A program made the position numbers and the translations under genes. This document shows, in pieces, positions 16,657 through 27,038 of a stretch of DNA of 50,991 nt (the stretch's first letter is position 1; each line of letters opens with the position of its first letter). The notes below the pieces were generated by a model. That model made no database searches, was not told where the DNA came from, and saw only the letters and a program-made list of their open reading frames with translations. The stretch is taken from contig DXIM01000010.1 of NCBI GenBank assembly GCA_019112895.1, positions 1-50,991 on the forward strand, read 5' to 3'. Source of the DNA: Candidatus Stackebrandtia faecavium (GTDB lineage: Bacteria; Actinomycetota; Actinomycetes; Mycobacteriales; Micromonosporaceae).

Positions 16657-17892
16657 ATGACCCAGCCCCCCTGGTGGGAAACCGTCACAAAAGACCCCCT
16701 GACCCAAGAGCTCGGGATCTCGTGGCGTGACCCCGAATCCTTCGAGCCAGCCGCGGAGCAGGCCTGGACCGGGACGATGAGCAATGCCCGGCTCGACAGC
16801 ATCGACTATGCGCGACGCCGCCGGAAGCTGCTTGTGGGAACCGGGCCCGAGGTGGCGCGTCGGGATCGTCAGCACCCCTCCCGCGTCCACTGGTACGTGG
16901 ACGCCGACGAGCCGGAGCTGCTGTGGTGTTCACTCGACCGCAGCTATTCGGCGTGGCTGTGGGTACCGATCGAGCCGACCCCTCAGGCCGTCGCCGAAGT
17001 GCTGAGCCACAGCCATCCACGCACGCCCCTCACCAGACTCGACATGAGTGCCACGGCCCGCGGTTTCCTCGGTTTCCGCAACGACCTGCTTATCCCTCAG
17101 GTCGAAACCGACGACATGGTGCCTTTCAACGGTGCCGACCTCGACACGTACTTCACCGGCGTGAAATACCTCGACGACGGCAGCTGGGCCAGCAACCGTT
17201 TTGACGATCCTTACGACGACGATTCCGTGGCCGGCTCCCAACGCCGCGCACGGACGCAACGCCTGGGGCGCATACCGTCGAAGAGCTGGCGCACCCTCCA
17301 CTCGCGTTCTTACCTGTCGATCGAGGTGCATTCTCGGGCCGTCGTGTGCGCGAAGGCGCAGTACCGGCCGAGCCCACGAAGCCATCGGACGGTCGTCTCG
17401 CGACTCAACACCGAAGCGGAGACCGATTTCCCGATCGACCTACCGCTCGATGTCGTGGGGGCACTGTCGGGCTTCCAGTTCGCGCGCGAACGCGACCTGA
17501 TCCACAACCTGACCTCCCCCGAAAACAACGAGCAGTTGGCGTCCGGAATCCAAATCTTCGCGGCACTGTGGTGCGGCGACCTGCGCGAAAGCTACCGTCT
17601 ACGCGACTACGCAGCACACGAGGACGCCGACGTCCGGCTCGCCACCGCCCAGGTCGCGAACTGGTACGGCTACCGCTTCCTCCTCGAGGAGATGGCCCTG
17701 TCCGAAACGGACCCCGGACTGCGAGAGAGCCTCGAGGGCCTGATCATCCAGGGCGGCAGTCCCGACACCTACAACGCCTTTTCTGAATCGGCAACCGACG
17801 GTCCTGTCATCGCCGACAGCAACGGCGCTCCCATCGAGGCCTTCGACGGCAGCGGCAGCGACGCCCCGATACCGGCAGGAGAACACGCGTGA
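16657..17892 (+). CDS. Protein of unknown function, first gene of a two-gene unit
   Basis: A 411-residue, soluble, acidic protein that I do not recognise. It is rich in Trp and Arg in the first 300 residues, with no signal peptide or transmembrane helix. Residues about 310-355 (AHEDADVRLATAQVANW onwards) look like HEAT-type helical hairpins, and the last 40 residues are low-complexity. Codon usage is that of the surrounding chromosome, so it is a native gene. It overlaps the next gene by 4 bp (GTGA at 17889-17892), so the two products are probably made in a fixed ratio and may interact. Confidence 0.7.
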   Translation: MTQPPWWETVTKDPLTQELGISWRDPESFEPAAEQAWTGTMSNARLDSIDYARRRRKLLVGTGPEVARRDRQHPSRVHWYVDADEPELLWCSLDRSYSAWLWVPIEPTPQAVAEVLSHSHPRTPLTRLDMSATARGFLGFRNDLLIPQVETDDMVPFNGADLDTYFTGVKYLDDGSWASNRFDDPYDDDSVAGSQRRARTQRLGRIPSKSWRTLHSRSYLSIEVHSRAVVCAKAQYRPSPRSHRTVVSRLNTEAETDFPIDLPLDVVGALSGFQFARERDLIHNLTSPENNEQLASGIQIFAALWCGDLRESYRLRDYAAHEDADVRLATAQVANWYGYRFLLEEMALSETDPGLRESLEGLIIQGGSPDTYNAFSESATDGPVIADSNGAPIEAFDGSGSDAPIPAGEHA

Positions 17893-18500
17893 ACGCCCAC
17901 GAGCCACACGAACAGACCCTGGTGCTACGCGACGACGCCAACTACGACGACCTCGCCAGTCATGCCGAGGGCAACGGCTGGAACGTCAGCTACACCGGGC
18001 CCTACAGTCACCACGAGTATCGCCAGGTCCTGTGGGTCAGCAACGAGGTGCACATCCGTTATCTCGAGCTGCACACCACGGGCACGCGTTTCGTGTCCGT
18101 CTACGGCAGCGATCAAGATAAAGTGGACGCAGCAGTGTCCGATGTGGTGGCAACCGTCGGCACCGTCTCGACCAGCGAGCTCCTCGACGCGCTACTCGCC
18201 GACGACGAACCGGTACCAGTGGAGATCGTCCGAGACTTCCGACGCCTTGCCGCGGCGCACCATGTCATGCGGGTACACAACCATGCCGCTCCGCCACTCG
18301 ACCCGCGATACCTCGAGGCGGTCACCCGCCACATCGCGCACCCACACCGACAGGTACGGCTGACGGTCATGCTGGTCGCCGACGAACTGTCCACGCTGTG
18401 GCGCGAAATCACCGACCCGATCGTGGCACGCCAAGGCGTCGAAGAAGAACACGCCGAGCTCATCGAGGCGTTCGTCGACGTTGCCGAGTCACGCGGCTAG
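17889..18500 (+). CDS. Protein of unknown function, second gene of a two-gene unit
   Basis: A 203-residue cytosolic protein without recognisable family. The N-terminal 80 residues read like a small alpha/beta domain ending in TGTRFVSVYGSDQDKVDAAV. The C-terminal part (about 120-200) is helical and includes IAHPHRQVRLTVMLV, similar in pattern to the HEAT-like part of its partner. Translation begins at the GTG that overlaps the partner's stop. It is convergent with ilvC, with a hairpin between them. No function can be inferred. Confidence 0.68.
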   Translation: MNAHEPHEQTLVLRDDANYDDLASHAEGNGWNVSYTGPYSHHEYRQVLWVSNEVHIRYLELHTTGTRFVSVYGSDQDKVDAAVSDVVATVGTVSTSELLDALLADDEPVPVEIVRDFRRLAAAHHVMRVHNHAAPPLDPRYLEAVTRHIAHPHRQVRLTVMLVADELSTLWREITDPIVARQGVEEEHAELIEAFVDVAESRG

Positions 18501-18514
18501 ACACCAATCACGTC

Positions 18515-18545
18515 GATCGGGGCCGGCGCGCCGCCGACCCCGATC
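18515..18545. terminator. Bidirectional hairpin between the unknown gene pair and ilvC
   Basis: GATCGGGG (18515-18522) pairs with CCCCGATC (18538-18545), 8 bp perfect, around a GC-rich loop that contains the palindrome GGCGCGCC. It lies between two convergent genes, where a shared terminator is expected. U-tracts are poor on both strands. Confidence 0.5.
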
Positions 18546-18603
18546 CACGGTTGATATTCCATTTTCGCGCCGACGTCGGGCCGAATGAACTGCCTGTGTT
18601 CGA

Positions 18604-20152
<1,549 letters not shown>

Positions 20153-20197
20153 TGCTTCCCCCGTTCAAGGTGTGCCGCATGAGGCTGGGTGTGTGCG

Positions 20198-22003
20198 TCA
20201 GCATTCGTCCCCCTCGAAGATGGGGCGGACATTGCGTGCGGCCAGGATCTCGTCGTTGCCGACGCCAGCGGGCACCATCGGCCACACCATCGCGTTCGGG
20301 CCGACCGTGAAATCGACGACGACGGGGCGATCGGTGACAGCCATCGCCTTTTCGATAGTGGCGTCGACATCATCCGCCGTTTCGCACCTCAAGCCGACGC
20401 AGCCCAACGATTCCGCCAACTTCACAAAATCGGGGACCCGGGTGTGCGTACCGAGGTCCGTATTCGAGTAACGTTCCTCATAGAACAGCGTCTGCCATTG
20501 GCGCACCATGCCCAAGTTTCCGTTGTTGATAACCGCGACCTTGATCGGGATGCCTTCGAGCGCGCACGTAGCCAGTTCCTGGTTGGTCATCTGGAAGCAG
20601 CCGTCTCCGTCGATCGCCCAGACCGTCGAATCCGGCTTGCCGAATTTCGCGCCCATGGCGGCCGGCACGGCGTACCCCATGGTGCCGAGGCCGCCCGAGT
20701 TCAAAAATGTGTACGGCCGCTCGTAGGAGATGAACTGCGACGCCCACATCTGGTGTTGGCCCACACCGGTGGCGTAGATCGTTTCGGGACCGCAGACCTC
20801 ACCGAGGCGCTCGATCACGTACTGCGGCGCGAGCGGCTCGTCATCGTGCGTCTCGTACCCCAACGGGAAGCGGCGGCGCAGGTCGTCGATTTGACTCCAC
20901 CAATCGTCCATGCGGGACTTCGATGCCGATTTGGGATACTGCTCGCTGATCTGCGAGATCGCGAATTTCGCGTCCCCCACGATCGGCACGTCCGCGACCC
21001 GGTTCTTGCCGATCTCGGCCGGGTCGATGTCGACATGGATGATCGCCGCATCAGGCGCGAAACTGTCGAGTTTGCCCGTGACCCGGTCATCGAAGCGCGC
21101 ACCCAACGCCACGATCAGATCCGACCGCTGCATCGCATACACGGCCGGAACACCGCCGTGCATGCCCGGCATCCCAACATGCTGCGGGTGGCTGTCGGGG
21201 AACGCGCCGCGGGCCATAAGGGTCGTGACCACCGGAGCGCCCGTTTGTTCGGCGAGCTCTTTCAGTTCGGCGCAGGCGTTCGACTTCAGCACGCCGCCAC
21301 CGACATACAGCACGGGCCGTTGCGAACGTGCGATGAGTTCGGCGGCCTGACGAATCTGCTTGCTGTGCGGCGAAACCGTGGGTCGGTATCCCGGCAGGTC
21401 CATCTGCTGTGGCCAAAAGAAGCGCGTCGCCTGCTGTAGCAGGTCCTTGGGGATATCCACAAGGACCGGACCTGGCCGGCCGGTCTGAGCGAGGTGGAAA
21501 GCCTCGGTCAGGATCCGCGGAATGTCGTCGGCTTTCGACACCAGGTAGCCGTGTTTCGTCACCGGCAATGTCACGCCATGGATATCGGCCTCCTGGAACG
21601 CGTCGCTGCCGATGCTCGAGGTCGCGACCTGACCGGTGATGGCCACGATCGGGACCGAATCCATATAGGCATCAGCCAGCGGCGTGACGAGGTTCGTCGC
21701 CCCGGGGCCGGAAGTCGCCATGCACACGCCGACTTTGCCGGTCGCTTGGGCGTAACCGGTGGCGGCGTGCCCGGCGCCCTGCTCGTGCCTCACCAGCACG
21801 TGCCGGACCTTCTCGGAATCGAAGAGCGGGTCGTAGGCCGGAAGAATCGCGCCACCCGGAATGCCGAATACCACCTCGGTCCCGAGTTCCTCGAGGGAGC
21901 GGACCAGCGCCTGGGCTCCCGTCATCGTCGTCGTGTTCCCCGAATCCGTACTGGACGGTGAACCCGGCGGCCTGGGCTTAGCGAACTTATGTGTGCGATT
22001 CAT
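20198..22003 (-). CDS. ilvB: Acetolactate synthase large (catalytic) subunit
   Basis: A 601-residue thiamine-diphosphate enzyme condensing two pyruvates, or pyruvate and 2-oxobutyrate, at the branch point of Val/Leu/Ile synthesis. The catalytic Glu lies in [14 protein letters not shown]. The central FAD/NAD-fold domain carries [11 protein letters not shown], and the ThDP motif is [14 protein letters not shown]...NNGN. ATG at 22003 is chosen; an in-frame extension of 41 codons runs into the leader terminator and is not coding. Expression is controlled by an attenuator in the 240-nt leader described separately. Confidence 0.97.
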   Translation of the reverse strand: MNRTHKFAKPRPPGSPSSTDSGNTTTMTGAQALVRSLEELGTEVVFGIPGGAILPAYDPLFDSEKVRHVLVRHEQGAGHAATGYAQATGKVGVCMATSGPGATNLVTPLADAYMDSVPIVAITGQVATSSIGSDAFQEADIHGVTLPVTKHGYLVSKADDIPRILTEAFHLAQTGRPGPVLVDIPKDLLQQATRFFWPQQMDLPGYRPTVSPHSKQIRQAAELIARSQRPVLYVGGGVLKSNACAELKELAEQTGAPVVTTLMARGAFPDSHPQHVGMPGMHGGVPAVYAMQRSDLIVALGARFDDRVTGKLDSFAPDAAIIHVDIDPAEIGKNRVADVPIVGDAKFAISQISEQYPKSASKSRMDDWWSQIDDLRRRFPLGYETHDDEPLAPQYVIERLGEVCGPETIYATGVGQHQMWASQFISYERPYTFLNSGGLGTMGYAVPAAMGAKFGKPDSTVWAIDGDGCFQMTNQELATCALEGIPIKVAVINNGNLGMVRQWQTLFYEERYSNTDLGTHTRVPDFVKLAESLGCVGLRCETADDVDATIEKAMAVTDRPVVVDFTVGPNAMVWPMVPAGVGNDEILAARNVRPIFEGDEC

Positions 22004-22080
22004 CCCATTTTCCCGGTTGAAGGTTGTTCTTCTTGACGTGGTTTCTGACCGATCAGCAATGGATGCGCCCGCTTTCGGGC

Positions 22081-22117
22081 AATAAAAATCGCCCGCGTGC
22101 AAAGACGCACGGGGCGA
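22081..22117 (-). terminator. Intrinsic terminator in the ilvB leader (attenuator terminator)
   Basis: On the minus strand, TCGCCC-CGTGC pairs with GCACG-C-GGGCGA around a GTCTTT loop (one bulged C), directly followed by TTTTTATT. This is a textbook Rho-independent terminator placed about 80 nt before the ilvB start and about 30 nt after the leader peptide stop. Confidence 0.85.
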
Positions 22118-22197
22118 GCGCACCATCGCTGCAGCGACAGTGCGCTAAATAAGTACTACGACAGCCCCGAGCGCGCGGGTAATACCCGCGTTCGGGG
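22117..22197 (-). promoter_or_regulatory. Alternative RNA hairpins of the ilvB attenuator
   Basis: The first hairpin lies inside the leader ORF (22165-22197): CCCCGA pairs with TCGGGG around an inner CGCGGGTA/TACCCGCG. A second (22117-22146) pairs AGCGCAC, which overlaps the leader stop codon, with GTGCGCT, which abuts the terminator stem. CGGGGC in the leader can also pair with GCCCCG of the terminator 5' arm. These mutually affecting structures fit ribosome-mediated attenuation; which is the true antiterminator needs folding. Confidence 0.6.
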
Positions 22198-22219
22198 AAA
22201 TAATTCGCTGCGTAGTCAC
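22145..22219 (-). CDS. ilvB leader peptide (attenuation peptide ending Val-Val-Val-Leu-Ile)
   Basis: A short open frame ends GTC GTA GTA CTT ATT TAG, that is Val-Val-Val-Leu-Ile-stop, exactly the amino acids made by the downstream operon. Ribosome stalling at these codons when charged Val/Leu/Ile tRNAs are scarce would prevent the terminator at 22081-22117. The preferred start is GTG 22219 (24 residues) because a TTGACA (22250-22255, minus strand) and a CATTCT box (22226-22231) would start transcription exactly at this GTG, giving a leaderless message. An in-frame ATG at 22243 (32 residues) lies inside that promoter and has no ribosome-binding site. Confidence 0.75.
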   Translation of the reverse strand: MTTQRIISPNAGITRALGAVVVLI

Positions 22220-22225
22220 GCGGCA

Positions 22226-22255
22226 AGAATGCCTCACTCTCATGCGCAATGTCAA
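22226..22255 (-). promoter_or_regulatory. Promoter of the ilvB leader/ilvBNC operon
   Basis: A consensus -35 box TTGACA (22255 to 22250) is separated by 18 nt from CATTCT (22231 to 22226); six bases later is the GTG of the leader peptide. It lies only 60 bp downstream of the stop of the neighbouring GGDEF/EAL gene, which explains how ilvB is expressed independently. Confidence 0.6.
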
Positions 22256-22316
22256 CTATTCCCGGATATCGAGACACGTGGCGCGTGTCCATCGTCACTC
22301 AAAGTGTCCCCGGCGC

Positions 22317-24968
22317 TCAGGATTCGATGGCCAACGGTTGCTGCCTCAATTTCGAATCCTCGCGCAGCAGGGAGTCGACTTTCTCCACCGACATTGGACG
22401 CGCGAGGAAATAACCCTGCACCATGTCGCAGCCGGCCTGGGCAACCACATCGAGTTGCGTCTGCGTCTCGACGCCTTCGGCGATGACATCCAGGTCCAGC
22501 CTTTCACCGAGACGCACCACGACATCGGCTAGCGGCGCGGCACCGTCATTGGTTCCGGCGACGAGATCCCGGTCGATCTTCAAGATGTCGACCGGCAGCC
22601 GGTGCAGCTGCCCCAACGAGGAATAGCCGGCACCGAAATCGTCCAGCGCGATACGCACTCCGGTACCGCGCAACGCGCCGAGCTGCGCCACCAGCACGTC
22701 CATATCCTGGGCGACGTCATGCTCCGTCACTTCGACGACGAGTCGGGAAGGCGGGACGCCTCGTTCCAACAGCGCCTGGGCCAGGTCGGTGGCGAACATC
22801 GGCGAATGCAGTTGGCGCACCGACACGTTCATGGAGATCCACGCGGAGTAACCGCGCTGCCGCCACACCGCTAGCCTCGCCGCGATCTCGCGAGACGTCC
22901 ACGCGCCGAGCATGGATGTGAGCCCCGCGTCCTCAACGACCGGAATGAACTCCGACGGCGGCACCGCCCCGAGCTCGGGATGGTTCCACCGCATCAGGGC
23001 TTCGGCACCGACGATGTGCCGACTCGTCAACGAGATCACCGGCTGGTACACCAACGCGAGCTCGCCGCGGGCAATTGCCCCATGCAGCTCGTTTTCGAGC
23101 AGGTTCTTGCGCCGAACGACCCGTTCGAACGACATGTCATAGATGGCGACCCGGTTCTTGCCTTGCTGTTTAGCGGAACGCAACGCCAAGTCTGCGTTAC
23201 GTAGCAAGGATTCGACATCATCGGCCGTGGAGTATCCCGCCAGTCCGATGCTTGTGGACACGTGCACGTCGGCTTGGCCTTCGAAACAGTACGGCTGTCG
23301 CAGCACCTCCAGCAGACGCTGGGCGATCTCGTAGCCGTGCTCGGGCGGACACCACAGCAGCACCGCGAACTCGTCACCGCCGAGCCGTGCCGCCACATCC
23401 GTAGGCCGCAGGCTCTCCTTGATCCGCGAAGCAACCTCTTTAAGGACAGCGTCGCCGATGTCGTGCCCCTGGGTGTCGTTGACCTTTTTGAACCCGTCGA
23501 GATCGATCGCCAACAGGGTGCACGGCATCGTACCGCCGGCCACATCCGATTCGAGCGTGCGCAGCAAGGCGCGCCGGTTCGACAGACTCGTCAGTGTGTC
23601 GGCGTAGGCCAGCTTCGCCAGCTTCCGCTCCAGCTTGCGCCGCTGCCCGACGTCACGTGAGTGCAGCACCAGCCCCCGCACCTGCGGTACGTCGCGCTGA
23701 TCAGCCACAGTAGATTCAGTGTCGCGCCAGTTGCCTTGGGCGTCCCGAATGCGTGCATCGACACGGATCCGGGCACCGCGCCTCGATGCCATCAGCTCCT
23801 TCAGCTGCCGCTCAACACTTTCGGCATCATCGGGATGAACAATGTCGATGAACGGCGTCCCCTCGACCCGCGCGTGGCCCTCCACGGGTTTCCATGTCGG
23901 CGCCGCCTCCTGCCACACGACCCGCAGCTTATCGTCAACAACAGTCGTCACATCGGCAGATCCGGCCACAATGGATCGGTAACGTTCTTCCCTGTCCGCC
24001 AGCACCTGGGCCGACTTGCGTACATCCATGCGCGCCAATATCTGACGCACCGACAGCACCGCGGCGGTCACGATCGCCAGGACTATCGCATCGACACCCA
24101 GCGGACCGACCGCGATTCCGTGATACACGGCCACCGCCGCCGCAATCACCGCCGGCCCGGCCGTCAACATGAGATCCACCAACGGGAGCGGCCGCGCCGT
24201 CGCCGGGCCGGGGAACGTCTGCGCAAACCACACCGCCGCGGCGGACGACAAGCACCCAAGACCCCACACCAACAACAGAATCCCGCTGGGCCATACCGCA
24301 TACGTCGTCTGCGTAGTCGTCACTATGCCCACATGCGATAGTGCAATGACGCTGAGGCTGACACCCAACAGCAGATAACGTCGGCGATACGTCGTGGCGC
24401 GCACGGTCGTCACCGCGGCCACCCCGATCAACACGGCGGCGGCGCCGCTGGTCAACACGATCATCCAATGTGACGACAACGTCTCCAGCGCAACCGGTTG
24501 CGGCACCCACGTCACCCACACGCAGAACGTGACGCACCCGGCAATGAACAAACCATCCAAAGTCCGATGCAACCGAACCGCCACGCTTTCCGTGTCGTCC
24601 GGAAGGCGCACGAACGATTCGGTGAACAGCCCGATCACGCCTACGCCGACCAAGGTCACCATCAGGTCGTGGTACGGAGGCGCCAAGATCACCGCCAGCG
24701 CCACGCCCAAAGACGCGGTCACGAGCGCGATCGCGTGCCGCTTATACGATTCCTCCTGCAGCGTCGCCCTGCGGGCGATACCCAAGCGCCACACAAGCAT
24801 TCCCGACGCAGCGGGGATGAACGCAAGCAACGCCGCCCACGCTCCTGAAGGAACAAAACCAATAAAAGCGCGCCACACTGCGACGATCAGCGCTATGACC
24901 AAGACAGACACAATGGCCACGATGGCCAGTAAAGTGTTCGGTCGAGGTTTCAATCCATTGGGGTGCAC
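22317..24968 (-). CDS. Membrane-bound PAS-GGDEF-EAL cyclic-di-GMP enzyme
   Basis: An 883-residue predicted bifunctional protein. The first 310 residues form eight to ten transmembrane helices, followed by a PAS domain (about 323-440), GGDEF (about 445-612) and EAL (about 625-870). The cyclase signature GGDEF (530-534) is intact, as is an RxxD inhibitory I-site (R521-D524) five residues before it. The EAL domain has EAL (656-658), DDFGAGYSSL, KIDRDLV, EGVET and QGYFLARPM, so both synthesis and breakdown of c-di-GMP are possible. The GTG start at 24968 has a weak ribosome-binding site. In Streptomyces such proteins govern developmental timing. It sits between ilvB and ilvD. Confidence 0.92.
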   Translation of the reverse strand: MHPNGLKPRPNTLLAIVAIVSVLVIALIVAVWRAFIGFVPSGAWAALLAFIPAASGMLVWRLGIARRATLQEESYKRHAIALVTASLGVALAVILAPPYHDLMVTLVGVGVIGLFTESFVRLPDDTESVAVRLHRTLDGLFIAGCVTFCVWVTWVPQPVALETLSSHWMIVLTSGAAAVLIGVAAVTTVRATTYRRRYLLLGVSLSVIALSHVGIVTTTQTTYAVWPSGILLLVWGLGCLSSAAAVWFAQTFPGPATARPLPLVDLMLTAGPAVIAAAVAVYHGIAVGPLGVDAIVLAIVTAAVLSVRQILARMDVRKSAQVLADREERYRSIVAGSADVTTVVDDKLRVVWQEAAPTWKPVEGHARVEGTPFIDIVHPDDAESVERQLKELMASRRGARIRVDARIRDAQGNWRDTESTVADQRDVPQVRGLVLHSRDVGQRRKLERKLAKLAYADTLTSLSNRRALLRTLESDVAGGTMPCTLLAIDLDGFKKVNDTQGHDIGDAVLKEVASRIKESLRPTDVAARLGGDEFAVLLWCPPEHGYEIAQRLLEVLRQPYCFEGQADVHVSTSIGLAGYSTADDVESLLRNADLALRSAKQQGKNRVAIYDMSFERVVRRKNLLENELHGAIARGELALVYQPVISLTSRHIVGAEALMRWNHPELGAVPPSEFIPVVEDAGLTSMLGAWTSREIAARLAVWRQRGYSAWISMNVSVRQLHSPMFATDLAQALLERGVPPSRLVVEVTEHDVAQDMDVLVAQLGALRGTGVRIALDDFGAGYSSLGQLHRLPVDILKIDRDLVAGTNDGAAPLADVVVRLGERLDLDVIAEGVETQTQLDVVAQAGCDMVQGYFLARPMSVEKVDSLLREDSKLRQQPLAIES

Positions 24969-25058
24969 GGTACAAGCGTGCCATCAACCCCCGGTCGAAC
25001 TCCAGGGTCCCACCGATATTCACAACCGCCCACAGCGGATACGTAAGTTATGCAGCGG

Positions 25059-26930
25059 TTACGTCACAGCCCCCGGCGTACCGACATCGGACACCTTGCG
25101 GTACGCACCGTCGCTGGCCGATGTCGCCATCGAGGCATATGCACGCAATGCCCGAGTTACGGGCCGCTGCCGAGACGCGGGAGTGAATGGCGCTTCCCGT
25201 TTCGACTGCACGATCCGACGCTGCGACAGCTCCGTCTCGTCTACGCACAGCTGGACCGCTCGGTTCGGGATGTCGAATTCGATCTCGTCGCCGTCCTCGA
25301 CCAGGGCGATCGCCCCACCCGAAGCAGCCTCGGGCGAGACGTGCCCGACCGAAAGACCAGACGTCCCCCCTGAGAAGCGTCCATCCGTCAACAGTGCGCA
25401 CGAGGCGCCGAGCCCCTTACCCTTCAGGAACGACGTTGGATGCAGCATTTCCTGCATCCCGGGCCCGCCACGCGGACCCTCATACCGAATGACCACCACG
25501 GCCCCGCTTTGGACCGTGCCATCGAGGATCCCGGACACTGCGGCCTCCTGGGATTCGAACACGACCGCCGGCCCGCGGAAGACGAGGCTCTCCTGCGGCA
25601 CCCCTGCCGTTTTGACCACGCAACCGTCCGGGGCAATATTTCCGAATAGGACGGCCAGGCCGCCGTCGGCGGAGTAGGCGTGTCGAAGCGACCGGATGCA
25701 ACCATTGCGTCCATCTGTATCGAGACTCGACCAGCGGTTCGACGTCGAAAATGGCGACGTCGTGCGCACACCGCCCGGTGCCGCGTGGAAAAGCTCGATC
25801 GCCTCCGCAGATGGTGACTCGCCCCGGATGTCCCACGCCCCCAACCATTCGTCGAGTGACGAACTATGGATCGACGACACGTCCGTGTGCAGTAGGCCGC
25901 CGCGGTGAAGTTCTCCCATGATCGCCGGAATCCCGCCGGCGCGGTGCACATCCTCCATGTGGTACTTCGGGGAGTTCGGCGCGATCTTGGCCAGGCACGG
26001 AACCCGACGCGACACCGCATCGATGTCGGAGACCTCGTATTCGAGCTCGGCCTCGCGCGCCGCAGCCAGCAGGTGCAACACCGTGTTGGTCGACCCGCCC
26101 ATCGCCACATCCAACGCCATCGCGTTTTCGAACGCGTGACGTCCAGCGATGTTGCGCGGCAGCACCGACTCGTCGTCGCGCTCGTAGTAGCGTTTCGCCA
26201 GCTCGACGATGGTGCGGCCCGCCTCCACGAAGAGGTTACGCCGCGCGCGGTGAGTGGCCAGGACCGAACCGTTGCCGGGCAACGCGAGGCCAACCGCCTC
26301 GGTCAGGCAGTTCATCGAGTTCGCCGTGAACATTCCCGAACACGAGCCGCAGGTCGGGCAGGCCGACTCTTCGATGGTGTTGAGCTCGTCGGTCGAAACC
26401 GCCTCGTCAGCGGACGCCACCATCGCGTCCACCAGGTCGAGTTTGCGCTGCACCACGCCGTCGACGTCGACGGTCTTTCCCGCCTCCATCGGCCCGCCAG
26501 ACACGAATACGACAGGGATGTTCAACCGCATAGCCGCCAGAAACATGCCGGGCGTGATTTTGTCGCAGTTGGATATACACACCAAGGCGTCAGCGCAGTG
26601 AGCGTTGACCATGTATTCGACCGAGTCGGCGATCAGCTCGCGGCTGGGAAGCGAATACAGCATTCCCCCGTGGCCCATCGCAATGCCGTCATCGACGGCG
26701 ATCGTGTGGAACTCCTTAGCGACCCCGCCGGCGGACGCTACCGCTTCGGCGACGATTTCACCCATATCTTTGAGGTGGACGTGGCCCGGCACAAATTGGG
26801 TGTAGCTGTTGGCGATGGCCACGATCGGCTTACCGAAGTCGTCGTTGGTCATCCCGGTCGCCCGCCACAAAGCGCGGGCCCCCGCCTGTGCGCGGCCGTG
26901 TGTTGAGGTTCGTGAACGCAACGCTGGCAT
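25059..26930 (-). CDS. ilvD: Dihydroxy-acid dehydratase
   Basis: A 623-residue iron-sulfur enzyme that dehydrates 2,3-dihydroxy acids to the 2-keto acid precursors of Val and Ile. Conserved parts include [13 protein letters not shown] near residue 41, the cluster cysteines in NCDKITPGM (C122) and [11 protein letters not shown] (191-201), and [20 protein letters not shown] near the C-terminus. The longer form resembles the E. coli-type [4Fe-4S] enzyme. The ATG at 26930 follows GGCGG; CAGACT seven bases upstream could be a -10 box for a leaderless message. It is separated from ilvBNC by the GGDEF/EAL gene. Confidence 0.96.
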   Translation of the reverse strand: MPALRSRTSTHGRAQAGARALWRATGMTNDDFGKPIVAIANSYTQFVPGHVHLKDMGEIVAEAVASAGGVAKEFHTIAVDDGIAMGHGGMLYSLPSRELIADSVEYMVNAHCADALVCISNCDKITPGMFLAAMRLNIPVVFVSGGPMEAGKTVDVDGVVQRKLDLVDAMVASADEAVSTDELNTIEESACPTCGSCSGMFTANSMNCLTEAVGLALPGNGSVLATHRARRNLFVEAGRTIVELAKRYYERDDESVLPRNIAGRHAFENAMALDVAMGGSTNTVLHLLAAAREAELEYEVSDIDAVSRRVPCLAKIAPNSPKYHMEDVHRAGGIPAIMGELHRGGLLHTDVSSIHSSSLDEWLGAWDIRGESPSAEAIELFHAAPGGVRTTSPFSTSNRWSSLDTDGRNGCIRSLRHAYSADGGLAVLFGNIAPDGCVVKTAGVPQESLVFRGPAVVFESQEAAVSGILDGTVQSGAVVVIRYEGPRGGPGMQEMLHPTSFLKGKGLGASCALLTDGRFSGGTSGLSVGHVSPEAASGGAIALVEDGDEIEFDIPNRAVQLCVDETELSQRRIVQSKREAPFTPASRQRPVTRALRAYASMATSASDGAYRKVSDVGTPGAVT

Positions 26931-27038
26931 AACCGCCAGTCTGCCACTGTCCGCATCTTGGAACAAACGGCCCACATGGCGGTAGACGCACAGATCGCGA
27001 TAGGTGAAGCGCGCCAGGAAATCCAGGAACGCGACGCG

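Noticed and set aside
20189-21439. 416-codon plus-strand open frame
   Set aside because: Antisense to ilvB, composition of a shadow frame, no ribosome-binding site.
22053-22298. 81-codon minus-strand frame in the ilvB leader
   Set aside because: It runs through the attenuator hairpins and terminator in a different frame from the Val-Val-Val-Leu-Ile leader peptide, which explains the region better.
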